This document shows, piece by piece, positions 54,411 to 56,556 of a stretch of DNA of 56,556 nucleotides. Each line of letters begins with the position of its first letter. Position 1 is the stretch's first letter. The DNA is from Roridomyces roridus. Its lineage: Eukaryota; Basidiomycota; Agaricomycetes; Agaricales; Mycenaceae. The position numbers were made by a program, and so were the translations under genes. The stretch covers positions 1-56,556 of the forward strand of contig JARKIF010000194.1 of NCBI GenBank assembly GCA_029378245.1. Direction: 5' to 3'. A model generated the notes under the pieces. That model was not told the origin of the DNA and ran no database searches. It worked only from the letters and a program-made list of their open reading frames with translations.

Positions 54411-55008
54411 TCAATCGAACAACACAAGCGCCCACAAAGTGGTGGTAGCAACCACACCCACGAATGTACCGGGACACATTCGCAAGGCGCGTGCGCCGCT
54501 CTTGTGGTTCTGTATGGAGGGCAACCCGGTAGGCGGAGCGGTGGGGGTCGCAGATGAGAGAGACAGATGTCCCGGCGTGGCGGAACCCGTAGCAGAGACT
54601 TGCGCTGCAGTGGAATAAGATTTACGCGAGTCAAAGACGACGACTCGTACGCACCTTTGCTGCATAGCTGGAAAAGCAGCCCCTGCGCTTGGGGCGCCGA
54701 AAACGCGCTACATTCGGCGTCGAGGCACTGAGTGAGGTCTTCTTGCAGTTGTGCCGATGCACACGTGCAGTGAACGTCGTCTCTGCATCGGACAACGTGA
54801 GGATATCGTCAAATGAAGCACAGAGGAACGTACATGGCGCAACTATTCGCCCCCGCGGCCTCCTCGAAACAAGTCTCCATGCAGGGATCCAGCCCGGCGG
54901 TGCTGCTCAGAAGAACCACGCCGGAGATTGTCGGCGTCGGTGTAGACGATTGAGACGCGACCAAGAGCGCGGCCAAAAGAAAAAAGAGGTGTTCCAGAAC
55001 ACCACCAT
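54411..55008 (-). CDS. CFEM-domain GPI-anchored protein, one frame break
   Basis: From the ATG at 55008 a signal peptide follows if one base is added to an A6 run (54980-54985, plus strand). The CFEM domain is complete with eight cysteines in the expected spacing: PCMETC, NSC, an intron, DDVHCTC, TQCLDAEC and QLC. A Ser/Thr/Pro-rich stalk and a hydrophobic C-terminus (TFVGVVATTTLWALVLFD) after a small-residue site suggest GPI anchoring to the plasma membrane or wall. The two introns (GTACGT...TGCAG, GTGCGT...TGCAG) join in frame. CFEM proteins act in heme uptake, adhesion or surface sensing in other fungi; the role here is unknown. The acidic residue near the fourth cysteine, used by heme binders, is present (DD). 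Confidence 0.85.
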
Positions 55009-55810
55009 GCTCGTGAACTTGGAGAAAGGGAAGGTAGAAAATAGTACTATGTATCAAGACACCGATTCAGCGTGGATCTCTGATTGTTGCCGTCCTTTCG
55101 GGCCACATTGGCTTGGTGCCCGTGCATTACAGCCGTGCGAAGTACGGAAGACCGAATTGGAGCTGAGCGCTGAAGCATCGAGATGAGATGAGACGGCAAG
55201 CTTGGTTGATCGACTTGATCCGCCGGCCCACCAACAAGTTCCAACTTGCCACGTGAACTCGACAATTTCCTTCCTTCGTTCAAGTTGTCTGGCATATGAA
55301 CAAAAGCGACTGAAAAGGTACAGAACAAAAAAAATTGAAGAGCAAGGCGGACAGCAAAACGAAAAGCTCAGTGCCCAATTGGTGCCCACGGGCCACAGGC
55401 CACAGCGAGGCTGCGAGGGTGGATTCTTGAAGTTCGAACACTTACTTGAGGAACCGGAGGCGAGCGTCCAATAAGAGATCGACCTGAAATTTCATGACAC
55501 GGCGGGCAAAAGCCAGCGAAGGTCAAAGAAGCCTTCCTTTACAGCGCAATTCAGAAGTATGCGGAAAACGTGAAATTATTTTGAGCTAAGCGAGGATGAC
55601 ATACCAGGACCCCGGAACCAGTCAGTGCAGTATTTCGTCAAAGCCAGCAGTAAAAACGAAGATGCATTGGATTGTAGCTATGTACATTACAGGCTACTGT
55701 GCCTTTGTTCTACCAAGAAATTAGAGTCTTTGAAGGGTATTAGGAGTTATTAGCTAGGCCTGCCAAGGTCTGTGCGGCGTTGTTTCTCTCGGTCGCTTGA
55801 GTCGGAGGGT
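55009..55810. other. Intergenic region
   Basis: No gene supported. It contains the CFEM promoter (minus strand) and the 3' flank of the edge gene. Several A-rich runs are present but no clear TATA box. Confidence 0.4.
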
Positions 55811-56556
55811 TTAGAGGTCCATCTCGGTGTCGCCGTCTGCGAGATCAGTTTCTTCTTCCGTCGTCGCACGGTAGCCGAGCGGGACCGGCACAAAAGTGTT
55901 CTTGATCGGGCACCGATAGAACATGTTTTCCTCCCCGTAGCCGCTCACAATGCGAGGTCCGTAGAACCTCTCAGCTCCGCCCTCCTTCCAGCGTCTCTCG
56001 AAGGCTACCCTCTTGCTCGCGGGTATATCATCATCGTCGATGCCTAGACCCGGGAAAGCCACCACCGCGCCGACGTCAGATGAGGCACGCTTCTCTTGGC
56101 GTGTGTCCTTCCCACCATGCCGCTGCACCTGCTTTCAATCGCATTGCGTCGCCCTTTGTCATCCCCAGGTCCGTCAAGTCGCGATCCTGCAACAGAGGGA
56201 GGATGTCCGCCCATATCCATTCTCGTTCATGGCAAACTCGAACTGCGTCGCATTTGGGACCCCCAGCTCTCGCGAGCGTATTCAAGGAAGCGGGGGAGTT
56301 TGGATGGGGTAGGTAAGGCGGGAGATGCGGGAGATGCGTGGTGGGCAGTTCTCGCAGGGGTAGCTGGGACCTCAACTGCGGGGGCGGGCTTGGGTGCTAG
56401 GCCGGCATGACCTAAAACGGTGGTCAGGATGCTGGCCAGGTGCCCCAAGTCGCTCGTCGGCGCTGGTTGGTTGACACCACAGCGATGCGGGAAGGGTGGA
56501 GTGCCGTCTTTCTATGCGCTGCGTTGAACATCGCCAGATGCTCGGGTGGTGCATTC
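55811..56556 (-). CDS. SAM-domain-like protein, 5' end outside window
   Basis: The minus-strand pieces read SILTTVLGHAGLAPKPAPAV, LPRFLEYARE, LGVPNATQFEFAMNE, ADILPLLQDRDLTDLGMTKG and DAMRLKAGA, which is SAM-domain-like (GIPxG/LxxLG pattern). They are followed by VAFERRWKEGGAERFYGPRIV, NMFYRCPIKNTFVPVPLGYR and an acidic end at 55811. The second half matches an uncharacterised mushroom tail seen after SAM domains, as I remember it. The pieces are in three frames; a missing base near 56268, 56222 and 56119 would connect them. Role unknown, probably protein-protein or protein-nucleic acid interaction. Confidence 0.6.

Noticed and set aside
1..56556. Searched for CRISPR arrays, bacterial promoters, rRNA genes and secondary-metabolite clusters.
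   Set aside because: No spaced direct repeats, rRNA motifs or PKS/NRPS/terpene synthase domains are present; the DNA is eukaryotic.

Overview
The window looks like nuclear DNA of a filamentous basidiomycete, most likely an Agaricomycete. Genes carry many short introns (mostly 45-60 nt, GT...AG with a few GC...AG), coding GC is moderately high, both strands are densely used, and the families seen are typical of mushrooms and relatives: tandem aldehyde dehydrogenases, MLKL-type helical-bundle proteins, Stealth glycosyl-phosphotransferase, F-box-like proteins, a CFEM protein and AIM9/APH-type kinases. There are no bacterial or viral operon features. Exon models below were built by hand from splice signals, reading-frame continuity and recognised protein motifs. 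Where the exon lengths sum to a multiple of three without interruption, the evidence says so.

Layout. 1-5.3 kb: a non-LTR (LINE) retrotransposon on the minus strand, ORF1 then ORF2, cut by the window edge. 5.9-7.9 kb: two small single-pass membrane protein genes. 8.3-18.2 kb: two paralogous aldehyde dehydrogenase genes on the plus strand, separated by a convergent minus-strand gene for a 715-residue protein with an MLKL-like helical domain and by an alpha/beta hydrolase gene. 18.6-25.1 kb: an F-box/LRR-like gene, a poly(ADP-ribose) glycohydrolase gene, a small nuclear-looking protein gene, a decayed MFS transporter 5' end and mitochondrial lipoyl synthase. 25.6-30.3 kb: two hypothetical minus-strand genes, a truncated APH-kinase copy and a secreted-protein gene.

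30.4-39.5 kb is a repeat-rich accessory island. It holds several tRNA-related (SINE-like) repeats, a LINE 3' relic, an LTR-like segment, an unrecognised three-exon ORF, a MITE-like element with inverted ends, a stand-alone MLKL-like gene with a duplicated upstream region, and an aldo/keto reductase fragment cut by a repeat. 39.5-45.7 kb: a Stealth-family (Xpt1-like) glycosyl-phosphotransferase, an unidentified ORF, a SINE-like element and a full-length AIM9/APH-type kinase. 46.5-56.5 kb: an oxysterol-binding protein gene riddled with indels, an unrecognised acidic-tailed gene, a second copy of the secreted-protein family, a CFEM GPI-anchored protein and a SAM-domain-like gene running off the end.

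Two themes run through the window. Many otherwise well-preserved genes carry one single-base frame break, often in a homopolymer and usually a missing base, which suggests residual sequencing error as much as pseudogenisation. There are also signs of local duplication with partial loss: the two ALDH genes, the two secreted proteins, the kinase plus neighbour pair, and inverted or tandem copies around the stand-alone MLKL-like gene. Metabolically the region encodes aldehyde oxidation, lipoate synthesis, ADP-ribose turnover and sterol/lipid transfer, but I see no operon-like or biosynthetic-cluster logic linking them.
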